Positions 1 to 5,604 of a stretch of 5,604 nucleotides of DNA are shown here, piece after piece. The translations under genes and the position numbers were made by a program. This DNA comes from Bacteroidota bacterium (GTDB lineage Bacteria; Bacteroidota; Bacteroidia; Flavobacteriales; Flavobacteriaceae): the NCBI GenBank assembly GCA_015767395.1, contig JADWMI010000169.1, forward strand, positions 1-5,604, in the 5' to 3' direction. Position 1 is the first letter of the stretch; each line of letters opens with the position of its first letter. The notes below the pieces were generated by a model that was given only the letters and a program-made list of their open reading frames with translations, was not told the DNA's origin and searched no databases.

Positions 1-1
1 T

Positions 2-64
2 AAGGTTATTTCAAACCAAGAAGTGATGTCTAAAATGGTGATTTCAAAATCCATTGAGAAATAA
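2..64 (+). CDS. C-terminal end of an unidentified protein (partial gene)
   Basis: The frame starting at base 2 is open for 20 codons and stops with TAA at 62-64, encoding an end that reads ...SKMVISKSIEK. The other two plus-strand frames hit stops almost at once (TAA at 1-3 and 31-33; TGA at 24-26). The stop lies 15 bp before a very strong hairpin terminator, which is where a real gene would end. The gene begins outside the window. The visible tail is polar and basic with no recognisable motif, so no function is proposed. It converges on the small minus-strand ORF at 138-251. Confidence 0.5.
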   Translation, partial: KVISNQEVMSKMVISKSIEK

Positions 65-79
65 TTAATTATTAACTAA

Positions 80-121
80 AAAGAAAAAAGCGATAGGTTC
101 ATCCCTATCGCTTTTTTCTTT
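80..121. terminator. Bidirectional intrinsic terminator
   Basis: A perfect inverted repeat has 18-bp arms at 80-97 and 104-121 and a 6-base loop, TTCATC. The core CGATAGG/CCTATCG is flanked by an A-run on the left and a T-run on the right, so a transcript from either strand forms a GC-containing stem followed by a U-rich tract. It lies 15 bp after the stop of the partial plus-strand gene and 16 bp after the stop of the small minus-strand ORF, as expected of a terminator shared by convergent genes. Confidence 0.9.
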
Positions 122-137
122 AACAAATATTTTTCTA

Positions 138-251
138 TTATATTGAGAATCTTCTTTTACTATTCCAAGCTGAACTTTTTGTATTTCTGAAATCTGGTAA
201 TCCTATTTTTCTTTTATTATCTTGAACTGTTTCTTTTTTAGATATTTTCAT
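138..251 (-). CDS. Possible small basic peptide (37 aa), function unknown
   Basis: An ATG at 251 opens a 37-codon frame ending in TAA at 138-140, with a second in-frame stop (TAG) right after. The peptide starts MKISKKETVQ, has IGLPDFRNTK in the middle and ends in WNSKRRFSI. It has about 11 Lys/Arg against 3 Asp/Glu, no signal peptide and no membrane segment. Three things support a real gene: an A-rich start region (AAATAAATAAATT before ATG), a promoter-like TACTTTCG about 20 bp further upstream, and the strong bidirectional hairpin just downstream. Against it are its short length, AT-rich sequence that easily gives Lys-rich ORFs, and no family recognised. It could also be an untranslated small RNA or a gene remnant. 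Confidence 0.4.
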   Translation of the reverse strand: MKISKKETVQDNKRKIGLPDFRNTKSSAWNSKRRFSI

Positions 252-270
252 AATTTATTTATTTAGGCCG

Positions 271-278
271 CGAAAGTA
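271..278 (-). promoter_or_regulatory. Promoter-like -7 element for the small ORF/transcript
   Basis: On the minus strand this reads TACTTTCG, in the context TTGTACTTTCGCGG. It resembles the Bacteroidota -7 consensus TAnnTTTG. A good -33 TTTG at the usual 19-21 bp is not seen; TTTC occurs about 17 bp upstream. The ATG of the 37-aa ORF follows about 20 bp downstream, which would leave a short leader. The locally GC-rich GCGGCC stands out from the AT-rich surroundings. Confidence 0.35.
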
Positions 279-329
279 CAACTTAACTAAATATTGAAAT
301 CATGAAGTACATATTAAAAAACTATAAGA

Positions 330-348
330 TCATAGGAAAAAGCTATGA
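330..348 (-). terminator. Weak candidate terminator after the TonB receptor gene
   Basis: A 6-bp stem, TCATAG/CTATGA, with a 7-base loop lies 31 bp after the receptor stop codon. On the minus strand a run of six T begins about 8 bases after the stem (321-316). The stem is short and the T-run is displaced, so termination here is uncertain. No better hairpin was seen between 252 and 379. Read-through into the small ORF and on to the strong hairpin at 80-121 is the alternative. Confidence 0.25.
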
Positions 349-379
349 CATACTTTTTTTCATTTTAAAAGTCTGGATT

Positions 380-2200
380 TTAATAAATACGATACTTAAA
401 TCCAAATAGTACATTTCCTTTTGGCATTGGAACCAAACTTGTTTCGGTATATTCAGCATTAAATATATTATTAGCAATGAACGAAAATACCATACCGTTT
501 TTTAAATTTGCCGATACGCTGGCATCCAAAACATTATAGCTTTCACCATCTGTTCTTTCCACATATCGATAGGAGATATTCTCACTGAAAATTGGTGAAA
601 ATTTAAAATTGAACCCAGCATTAAACTGATGCTTTATACTATTTAATGAATACTGTGTGTATTCAACGTCATTATCAATAATATCATCATCAATATAAGT
701 ATAACCCAAATTTACATTTTGATTGTATTTTTTAATGTTAAAATTGTAATTAATAGTTGTTTCAACACCACTTGTTTTAACTTCACTAAAGTTTCGTGTT
801 TCCCACTTATCTTCTTCATTGTCTTTTGTCCAGTCAATTAAATTTTCAGATTTTCTATTAAAAACAGCAACATCAATATTAAAATGTCCGGTTTTAATTT
901 TAATCCCCAACTCTTCAGACAATGCAGATTCCGGATCCAAATCTGGATTTCCTATTGTGGCCGGTCCAACATAAAACATTTCAGTAAATGTTGGTACACG
1001 ATAGGTATATCCAAAATCCCCATACAATCTAATGACATCTGATACTTTGTATCCAATATCTATTCCAGGAAATGCGTGGGTCCCAAAGTCTGAAAAATAA
1101 CTTACGGCTACACCAGGTGTAATATCCAAATCGTTATTCAACAATTCAAATCTTTGTTCTAGAAATCCTGTTAATGACGTTCTATTGTGATCTCCTAAAT
1201 TATTACTCACTAAAAAGGCCCTTGAAACATCAACACCAACACCTGTTTTACCAGCTTTTGTAGTTGCTACCATATTTGCTTCCGCTCCAATGGTATTAGA
1301 GATGTGTAAATTTCTGTAATAAGAAGGATTTTCACGAATAAACAAATACATATCTTGATTTCTTCTCCAATAAATACGTGGTTTTACCTTAATTACTTCT
1401 GAACCATAATCTGCAGAAACAGCTACCAAACTCGTTTGTGTTTCTTCGTACTGATCAACAAATGCGGGACTTGCATAAAAACCATTTGCTCCAAATTTTC
1501 TTTGACCGAAGGAGGTAATCAAATTAAAATTTTTAAAATTTGATTTTACAAAAGCCATTATATTTTCAAAATCCGTATTGTATCTATATCCATCTGACTG
1601 CTGATAATCAAAAGAAGCAAAAACACTTCCATCAGTAAATTTTTGAGCTACAGAAGCTCCTGCTTTTATATTATTATAAGAACCATAATTTACAGCTACA
1701 TCTAAAGAATTGTCAATAATTTCCTTAGAAACAATGTTTATAGCACCAGTAAAAGCATTTTGCCCATAAATACGAGCAGCAGGTCCTTTTACAACTTCTA
1801 TCCTTTCAATATTTCTAAAATCTATGATTCCATTCATTGTATGATGTCCTGTTTGCACATCGCTCATTTTTACACCATCAATCAATAACAAACTTTGATT
1901 GAAATTTCCACCTCTAATATATAAATCTGATTGCATTCCGTCAACCCCTCTCCTTCTTACATCAACTCCAGGTACATTTTGTAATAAATCGGCAACATTG
2001 GAAGTTGAAGATTTAGAAATTGCTTCAGCCGATATTAAATTAATGGTACGTGAGGATGCAGAAAAAGGAACTGAAATTCGGTTAGAAGTGATCACAACTT
2101 CTTTAAGTTTGACGGTGTCTTTTTTTATAGGCTCAACTTGTGCTTTTGCCTGAATAATAGTTAATAATGTAAAAATTATTAAAGTAATTTGAATTTTCAT
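380..2200 (-). CDS. TonB-dependent outer-membrane receptor, BtuB-like
   Basis: This 606-residue protein should be an energised outer-membrane gate that imports a scarce nutrient using TonB-ExbBD. Residues 1-20 are a signal peptide (MKIQITLIIFTLLTIIQAKA, cleavage before Q21). A TonB-box-like stretch, VKLKEVVIT, covers about 30-38. The plug domain spans about 35-158 and contains DLLQNVPGVDV (71-81), LYIRGGNFNQ (93-102), LLIDGVKM (105-112), IERIEVVKGP (131-140) and GQNAFTGAINIV (146-157). The rest is a beta-barrel ending in FGFKYRIY, with the terminal aromatic residue needed for BAM insertion. Length and plug resemble BtuB (E. coli about 614 aa), and it lacks the N-terminal carboxypeptidase-like domain of SusC-type receptors. 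The start is supported by the signal peptide. It is divergent from a MocR regulator with a 67-bp gap that has no room for a cobalamin riboswitch. The outer-membrane receptor call is very secure; B12 as substrate is unproven, and another ligand is plausible given the regulator. Confidence 0.93.
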   Translation of the reverse strand: MKIQITLIIFTLLTIIQAKAQVEPIKKDTVKLKEVVITSNRISVPFSASSRTINLISAEAISKSSTSNVADLLQNVPGVDVRRRGVDGMQSDLYIRGGNFNQSLLLIDGVKMSDVQTGHHTMNGIIDFRNIERIEVVKGPAARIYGQNAFTGAINIVSKEIIDNSLDVAVNYGSYNNIKAGASVAQKFTDGSVFASFDYQQSDGYRYNTDFENIMAFVKSNFKNFNLITSFGQRKFGANGFYASPAFVDQYEETQTSLVAVSADYGSEVIKVKPRIYWRRNQDMYLFIRENPSYYRNLHISNTIGAEANMVATTKAGKTGVGVDVSRAFLVSNNLGDHNRTSLTGFLEQRFELLNNDLDITPGVAVSYFSDFGTHAFPGIDIGYKVSDVIRLYGDFGYTYRVPTFTEMFYVGPATIGNPDLDPESALSEELGIKIKTGHFNIDVAVFNRKSENLIDWTKDNEEDKWETRNFSEVKTSGVETTINYNFNIKKYNQNVNLGYTYIDDDIIDNDVEYTQYSLNSIKHQFNAGFNFKFSPIFSENISYRYVERTDGESYNVLDASVSANLKNGMVFSFIANNIFNAEYTETSLVPMPKGNVLFGFKYRIY

Positions 2201-2221
2201 AAATAGTGATTTAAAAACGCT

Positions 2222-2230
2222 GTAAAAGTA
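2222..2230 (-). promoter_or_regulatory. Candidate -7 element of the TonB receptor promoter
   Basis: The minus strand reads TACTTTTAC, close to the Bacteroidota -7 motif TAnnTTTG with the final G changed. It lies about 22 bp before the receptor ATG, giving a short leader. No clear -33 TTTG is found 19-21 bp upstream. That position is taken by the AT-rich spacer between two GTCC half-sites, so the promoter may depend on the regulator for activity. Confidence 0.35.
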
Positions 2231-2231
2231 G

Positions 2232-2239
2232 TAACTTTC
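2232..2239 (+). promoter_or_regulatory. Candidate -7 element of the MocR regulator promoter
   Basis: The plus strand reads TAACTTTC, matching TAnnTTTG except at the last base, 28 bp before the regulator ATG. It sits back-to-back with the opposite-strand element at 2222-2230. Its last base overlaps the first GTCC-type half-site (2239-2244), so a protein bound there would interfere with initiation. No convincing -33 element is visible. Confidence 0.3.
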
Positions 2240-2285
2240 CGGACGATTAATATAGTCCAGTTTTAAAATGATAGATAGTCCGGTT
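2239..2285. promoter_or_regulatory. Putative MocR operator: three GTCC(A/G)G half-sites
   Basis: Two direct copies of ATAGTCC(A/G)GTT lie at 2252-2262 and 2275-2285 (10 of 11 bases identical), with starts 23 bp apart, about two helical turns. A third, inverted copy of the core, CCGGAC, is at 2239-2244. Read on the minus strand the direct copies are AACTGGACTAT and AACCGGACTAT. From memory, CTGGAC-like direct repeats have been reported for MocR regulators such as TauR, and mixed direct plus inverted repeats for PdxR. The rightmost copy is inside codons 3-6 of the regulator gene, which suggests autoregulation; the others lie upstream of the receptor promoter element. Binding by this MocR protein is inferred from position. 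Confidence 0.5.
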
Positions 2286-3767
2286 TATACGCTGTTTAAA
2301 CAGTTAATTAGTTTAGATAAATCTATATCACAACCCCTATATTTACAGGTCTCGGGACAAATTATAAATGCTATACAGCGCAGCTATTTAACCAAAGGTA
2401 CCATGCTACCAGGGACCCGTGTATTAAGTCAATTATTAAAAGTCCATAGAAATACTGCAGTTGCTATTTACGAAGAGTTAGCTTCACAAGGTTGGGTTGA
2501 AATTATACCAAATAAAGGCACATTTGTTTTAGAACCAGAGAAAAAAACAGCAAAAATAAAAGCAACTTCTCAAAAAATAAATGAAGCATATACATATGCT
2601 AAAACAACAGGATTTCCTTTTCAAAAGTCATTTCATTTAGCATCAACTGTTCAGTTTACAAATGCGAAGTATAGCATTAACGATGGTAAACCAGATTTAC
2701 GCTTGCATCCTGTGTATCAATTCACAAGGTGGTACAGTGCTGCCATGAAACGAAAAACGTTGATAAAAAAATGGAACAGAACAGCCGAATTTTACAACGC
2801 TGTATTCCCAACTCAACTATGTAATTACTTAAATGCAACTAGAGGTTTTCATATTAGTCCAAATAACCTCATAAATACACGTAGTACAGAAATGAGTTTG
2901 TATGTTGTATCTCAACTCTTAATAAAACCAAACGACGTTGTATTGGTAGGACATTTAAGTAATTATGCATCTAATATGATTTTTCAACAAACAGGTGCAA
3001 GCATAAAAACAATACCTGTAGATAATGATGGTTTAGATATTGAATACATAAAAAAACATTTTATAAAACATAGTATTAGATGTGTATATATATGCGCCCA
3101 TAGAGATTATCCAACAACCGTAAAATTAAGTGCAGAACGTCGCTTAGCGCTACTACAACTTGCTAAAGAGTATGGATTTGCTATTATTGAAGATGATTTT
3201 GATTACGATTTTCAGTTTGAAGGTTCAGCAATGTTACCGATGGCAAGTGCAGATGCAAACGGTATGGTTATTTATTTAGGAAAATTTGGGAAGTCTTTAT
3301 TTCCAAGTTTTCAAACAGGATTTGTAGTAGCCCCAGAAAATCTGATCTCGGAAGCTAAGAATTATTTAGAATTACTAGATAAACAAGGCGATTTAATACA
3401 AGAACAAATGTTATCAGAATTAATTAGTGAAGGTGAAATATACCGCCTCATGAAAAAGAATATTGTAATATATAAAAAAAGACGCGATTTTTTATGCAAC
3501 CTTTTAACAACATATTTTTTAGAAACCGCGCAATGGGAAATTCCTTCAGGTGGATTAGCCATTTGGTTACAATTTCATCCTAAAATATCGTTACTAAAAC
3601 TAGCTAAAGAAGCCGAAAAAAACGATTTATACCTGCCCAAAACAATTCTTTATCAGGATAAAAACACTTGTGCTATTCGTTTTGGTTTTGGACATTTAAA
3701 TGAAGAAGAAATAGAACCTGTTATAAAAAAATTAAAAAAGGCTTTTGATAAGGTCATTTTAAAATAA
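2268..3767 (+). CDS. MocR-family transcriptional regulator (GntR winged helix plus PLP-dependent aminotransferase-like domain)
   Basis: This 499-residue cytoplasmic DNA-binding regulator has the standard MocR layout and length. Residues about 21-88 are a GntR-type winged helix (QPLYLQVSGQI, LPGTRVLSQLLKVHRNT, GWVEIIPNKGTFV). A linker covers about 90-125, and a fold-type I aminotransferase domain runs to the end. Expected landmarks are IIEDDFDYDF (306-315, with Asp309 for the pyridine nitrogen), Tyr233 in the cofactor-stacking region, the Schiff-base Lys342 in GKFGKSLFP, and Arg471 in AIRFGFG, matching the carboxylate-binding Arg of GabR. One oddity is Gln349, where the Arg seven residues after the Lys normally holds the PLP phosphate (SFQTGF instead of the usual LRxGY). 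A second is NTRSTEMSL (203-211) in place of the usual GxQQ-type loop. Relatives include PdxR, GabR and TauR; the sequence alone does not decide the ligand. It is divergent to the TonB receptor, its probable target, and its own start overlaps a putative operator half-site. Confidence 0.93.
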   Translation: MIDSPVYTLFKQLISLDKSISQPLYLQVSGQIINAIQRSYLTKGTMLPGTRVLSQLLKVHRNTAVAIYEELASQGWVEIIPNKGTFVLEPEKKTAKIKATSQKINEAYTYAKTTGFPFQKSFHLASTVQFTNAKYSINDGKPDLRLHPVYQFTRWYSAAMKRKTLIKKWNRTAEFYNAVFPTQLCNYLNATRGFHISPNNLINTRSTEMSLYVVSQLLIKPNDVVLVGHLSNYASNMIFQQTGASIKTIPVDNDGLDIEYIKKHFIKHSIRCVYICAHRDYPTTVKLSAERRLALLQLAKEYGFAIIEDDFDYDFQFEGSAMLPMASADANGMVIYLGKFGKSLFPSFQTGFVVAPENLISEAKNYLELLDKQGDLIQEQMLSELISEGEIYRLMKKNIVIYKKRRDFLCNLLTTYFLETAQWEIPSGGLAIWLQFHPKISLLKLAKEAEKNDLYLPKTILYQDKNTCAIRFGFGHLNEEEIEPVIKKLKKAFDKVILK

Positions 3768-3797
3768 AAAAATCCCGAACAATTGTTCGGGATTTTT
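3768..3797. terminator. Bidirectional intrinsic terminator between convergent genes
   Basis: A perfect 30-bp palindrome with 15-bp arms is centred between 3782 and 3783. The core is TCCCGAACAATTGTTCGGGA, flanked by an A-run on the left and a T-run on the right. It starts directly after the MocR stop codon (3765-3767) and ends 5 bp before the last codon of the DUF3467 gene on the other strand. It can therefore end the MocR transcript rightwards and the rpoC-DUF3467 transcript leftwards. Confidence 0.92.
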
Positions 3798-3802
3798 ATT
3801 AT

Positions 3803-4117
3803 TTATGCTTCTCCTGTAGGACCAAAATTCATTGGTATTGGAGGTTGTTCATAGTCTTTAATTTCACCATGAGCTTTTTCAAACCTTTTCACATTTTCAG
3901 CAAGTGCTTTCGTTAGACGTTTAGCATGCTGAGGCGTTAAAATTATCCTTGATTTTACTTTAGCCTTTGGTTGCCCTGGCATTACACTAATAAAATCAAC
4001 TATAAATTCTGAAACTGAATGATTAATAATTGCCAAGTTGGAATATGTTCCTTCAGCAGTTTTATCATCTAATTCTATATTTATTTGCCCTTCTTTTTTA
4101 GGTTTTTGATCACTCAT
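3803..4117 (-). CDS. DUF3467 family protein downstream of rpoC
   Basis: This small soluble protein of 104 residues has no signal peptide or membrane segment. The middle, YSNLAIINHSVSEFIVDFISV (about 25-45), then KAKVKSRIILTPQHAKRL (about 52-69) and the helix ALAENVKRFEKAHG (about 71-84), are what I recognise as the DUF3467 family. The N-terminus is polar and Lys-rich, and the tail (YEQPPIPMNFGPTGEA) is Pro/Gly-rich and probably flexible. The ATG at 4117 lies 5 bp after the rpoC stop, so it should be co-transcribed and possibly translationally coupled with rpoC. The bidirectional palindrome at 3768-3797 closes the operon. Placement directly after rpoC is, to my knowledge, common in Bacteroidota. 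The molecular function is unknown; the linkage hints at a role near transcription but does not prove it. Confidence 0.88.
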   Translation of the reverse strand: MSDQKPKKEGQINIELDDKTAEGTYSNLAIINHSVSEFIVDFISVMPGQPKAKVKSRIILTPQHAKRLTKALAENVKRFEKAHGEIKDYEQPPIPMNFGPTGEA

Positions 4118-4122
4118 AACAT

Positions 4123-5604
4123 TTATAATCTAGATTCCAATTCTTCTTTAGAACCGACAATCATATTGTCGTAGATTCTCATACCTGTACCTGCTGGAAT
4201 ACGTTTACCAACAATTACATTCTCTTTCAATCCTTCTAAATGATCTACTTTTCCACTTACCGCTGCTTCATTCAACACTTTTGTTGTTTCCTGGAACGAC
4301 GCTGCAGAAATAAACGATTTGGTTTGTAAAGAAGCTCTTGTAATTCCTTGTAAAATTTGTTCAGCAGTTGCTGGTCTAGCATCTCTTGCTTCAACCAAGG
4401 CTTTATCTTCTCTTCGCAATGCAGAGTTTTCATCTCTTAATTGACGAGGCGTAATAATTTGTCCTACTTTAATTTTTGATGAATCACCTGCCTCTTCAAC
4501 AACTTTCATTCCGTAAACTTCATCATTTTCTTCAATAAAGTCATTTTTATGAATCAATTGATTTTCAAGGAATAATGTATCACCAGAGTCAATAATTTTA
4601 ACTTTACGCATCATTTGACGTACTACTACTTCAAAATGCTTATCGTTAATTTTCACTCCTTGTAAACGATATACCTCTTGGATTTCATTTACTAAGAACG
4701 CTTGAACTTTTCCTGGTCCTTCAATATTCAAAATATCATTTGGTGTAACTGAACCTTCAGAAAGTGGCATCCCCGCTTTGATAAAATCGTTTTCTTGAAC
4801 TAAAATTTGATTCGAAAGTTTAATTAAATACTTCTTAATATCACCTAATTTAGATTCAACAATTATTTCACGGTTACCACGTTTAATTTTTCCAAATGAA
4901 ACAACACCATCAATTTGAGAAACAACAGCTGGATTAGAAGGGTTACGAGCTTCAAATAATTCTGTTACTCGAGGTAAACCTCCTGTAATATCCCCAGATC
5001 TTCCAGATTTACGTGGTATTTTTACAATTACCATACCTGATTTGATCTTTTCACCATCTTCAATAATTAAGTGTGCACCTACTGGTAAATTATACGATCT
5101 AATCGTTTCACCATTACTATCTTTCAATAATAATGTTGGAATCGTTTTTTTGTTTTTAGATTCAATAATTACTTTCTCTTGGAAACCAGTTTGCTCATCA
5201 ATTTCAACAAGATAGTTAATACCTCTTTCAATGCTTTCAAATTGAATTGTTCCAGAAAATTCAGAAACAATTACACCGTTAAAAGGATCCCATTTACAAA
5301 CTACTTCACCTTTTTTCAGTTTTTGACCATCTGCTATGTAAATATAAGAACCGTAAGGAACATTATTAGTACTTAACGTTAATCCGGTTTTTTCATCAAC
5401 CATCTTTATTTCTGTAGTTCTAGAAATCACGATGTCTACATCATTTCCGTCAGTATCTTTTCCTTTTACAGTATTTAAATCTTCAACAATTGCCTTACCA
5501 GCAAATTTAGTAATTAATGAATTGTTTTCAGAAATATTTCCAGCTACCCCACCAACGTGGAACGTTCTTAATGTTAACTGTGTACCTGGTTCACCAATTG
5601 ATTG
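4123..5604 (-). CDS. rpoC: DNA-directed RNA polymerase beta-prime subunit, C-terminal third (partial)
   Basis: The frame is open from the stop at 4123-4125 to the right edge, giving 493 residues of RpoC. The gene's start lies outside the window. The fragment begins in the trigger loop: [19 protein letters not shown] holds the catalytic Arg (fragment residue 13) and His (16), with Leu (12) where E. coli has Met932. About 180 residues follow that align with the E. coli SI3 insertion (two sandwich-barrel hybrid motifs, such as [19 protein letters not shown] and [15 protein letters not shown]). The second trigger helix [19 protein letters not shown] returns at about 205-219. Further landmarks are [20 protein letters not shown] (about 311-330), [15 protein letters not shown] (about 430-444) and [17 protein letters not shown] (about 458-474). 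A charged stretch at about 387-418 is longer than in E. coli. GTG at 5430 is an internal Val codon, not a start. DUF3467 follows 5 bp downstream. Confidence 0.98.
   Translation of the reverse strand, partial: QSIGEPGTQLTLRTFHVGGVAGNISENNSLITKFAGKAIVEDLNTVKGKDTDGNDVDIVISRTTEIKMVDEKTGLTLSTNNVPYGSYIYIADGQKLKKGEVVCKWDPFNGVIVSEFSGTIQFESIERGINYLVEIDEQTGFQEKVIIESKNKKTIPTLLLKDSNGETIRSYNLPVGAHLIIEDGEKIKSGMVIVKIPRKSGRSGDITGGLPRVTELFEARNPSNPAVVSQIDGVVSFGKIKRGNREIIVESKLGDIKKYLIKLSNQILVQENDFIKAGMPLSEGSVTPNDILNIEGPGKVQAFLVNEIQEVYRLQGVKINDKHFEVVVRQMMRKVKIIDSGDTLFLENQLIHKNDFIEENDEVYGMKVVEEAGDSSKIKVGQIITPRQLRDENSALRREDKALVEARDARPATAEQILQGITRASLQTKSFISAASFQETTKVLNEAAVSGKVDHLEGLKENVIVGKRIPAGTGMRIYDNMIVGSKEELESRL

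Noticed and set aside
80..121. Large inverted repeats (also 3768-3797) as mobile-element ends or recombination sites
   Set aside because: Both lie between convergent gene ends and have A-run/T-run flanks. No transposase or target-site duplication is nearby, so terminators explain them fully.
252..379. Intergenic stretch after the receptor gene searched for an RNA gene or riboswitch
   Set aside because: Apart from a weak 6-bp hairpin and one promoter-like element, the sequence is simple AT-rich DNA with no conserved fold that I could recognise.
302..409. 35-codon plus-strand ORF with a hydrophobic middle (YDILFFILKVWILI), like a small membrane toxin
   Set aside because: It overlaps the 3' end of the receptor gene in antisense. 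It has no promoter-like element or matching antitoxin, and AT-rich DNA readily encodes Ile/Leu/Phe/Lys strings.
1899..2153. 84-codon plus-strand ORF inside the TonB receptor gene
   Set aside because: Antisense shadow of the conserved signal-peptide/plug region; no start context and no recognisable protein features.
3362..3562. 66-codon minus-strand ORF inside the MocR gene
   Set aside because: Antisense to the well-conserved aminotransferase domain; no family resemblance, no promoter or start region.
5179..5376. 65-codon plus-strand ORF inside rpoC
   Set aside because: Antisense shadow of the SI3-like part of RpoC.
5428..5430. GTG as start of a separate 435-residue protein
   Set aside because: The frame continues upstream without a stop into the unmistakable RpoC trigger-loop motif, so this is an internal Val codon.

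Overview
The window looks like a chromosomal segment of a low-GC Bacteroidota bacterium, most likely of the family Flavobacteriaceae. Three things point there: an rpoC gene followed at once by a small DUF3467-type gene, A-rich rather than GGAGG-type translation start regions, and promoter-like elements close to the Bacteroidota consensus TAnnTTTG. No mobile element, CRISPR array, tRNA or rRNA was seen.

Layout from left to right. (1) Bases 1-64 hold the last codons of an unidentified plus-strand gene, followed by a very strong hairpin terminator (80-121). (2) Bases 138-251, minus strand, hold a possible 37-residue basic peptide gene with its own promoter-like element. It converges on the same hairpin. 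(3) Bases 380-2200, minus strand, encode a complete TonB-dependent outer-membrane receptor of the BtuB-like group. (4) A 67-bp divergent intergenic region carries promoter-like elements for both directions and a cluster of three GTCC(A/G)G half-sites. (5) Bases 2268-3767, plus strand, encode a MocR-family (GntR/aminotransferase fusion) regulator. (6) A perfect palindrome (3768-3797) serves as the terminator between convergent genes. (7) Bases 3803-4117, minus strand, encode the DUF3467 protein, 5 bp downstream of rpoC. (8) From 4123 to the right edge, minus strand, runs the C-terminal third of rpoC, which enters the window inside the trigger loop.

The rpoC-DUF3467 part is ordinary conserved core genome. 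The more interesting part is the TonB receptor/MocR pair. MocR regulators normally sense PLP or an amine/amino-acid ligand that reacts at a PLP cofactor, and they often sit divergent to the genes they control. Here the partner is an outer-membrane nutrient receptor of a type usually linked to vitamin B12, yet the short intergenic region has no room for a cobalamin riboswitch. It has repeated CYGGACTA-like half-sites instead. The inference is a self-contained, MocR-controlled nutrient uptake locus whose substrate is unknown; a B6 vitamer or an amine-containing compound is a candidate. The regulator also lacks the expected phosphate-binding Arg after the Schiff-base Lys (Gln instead), so its cofactor use may be altered.
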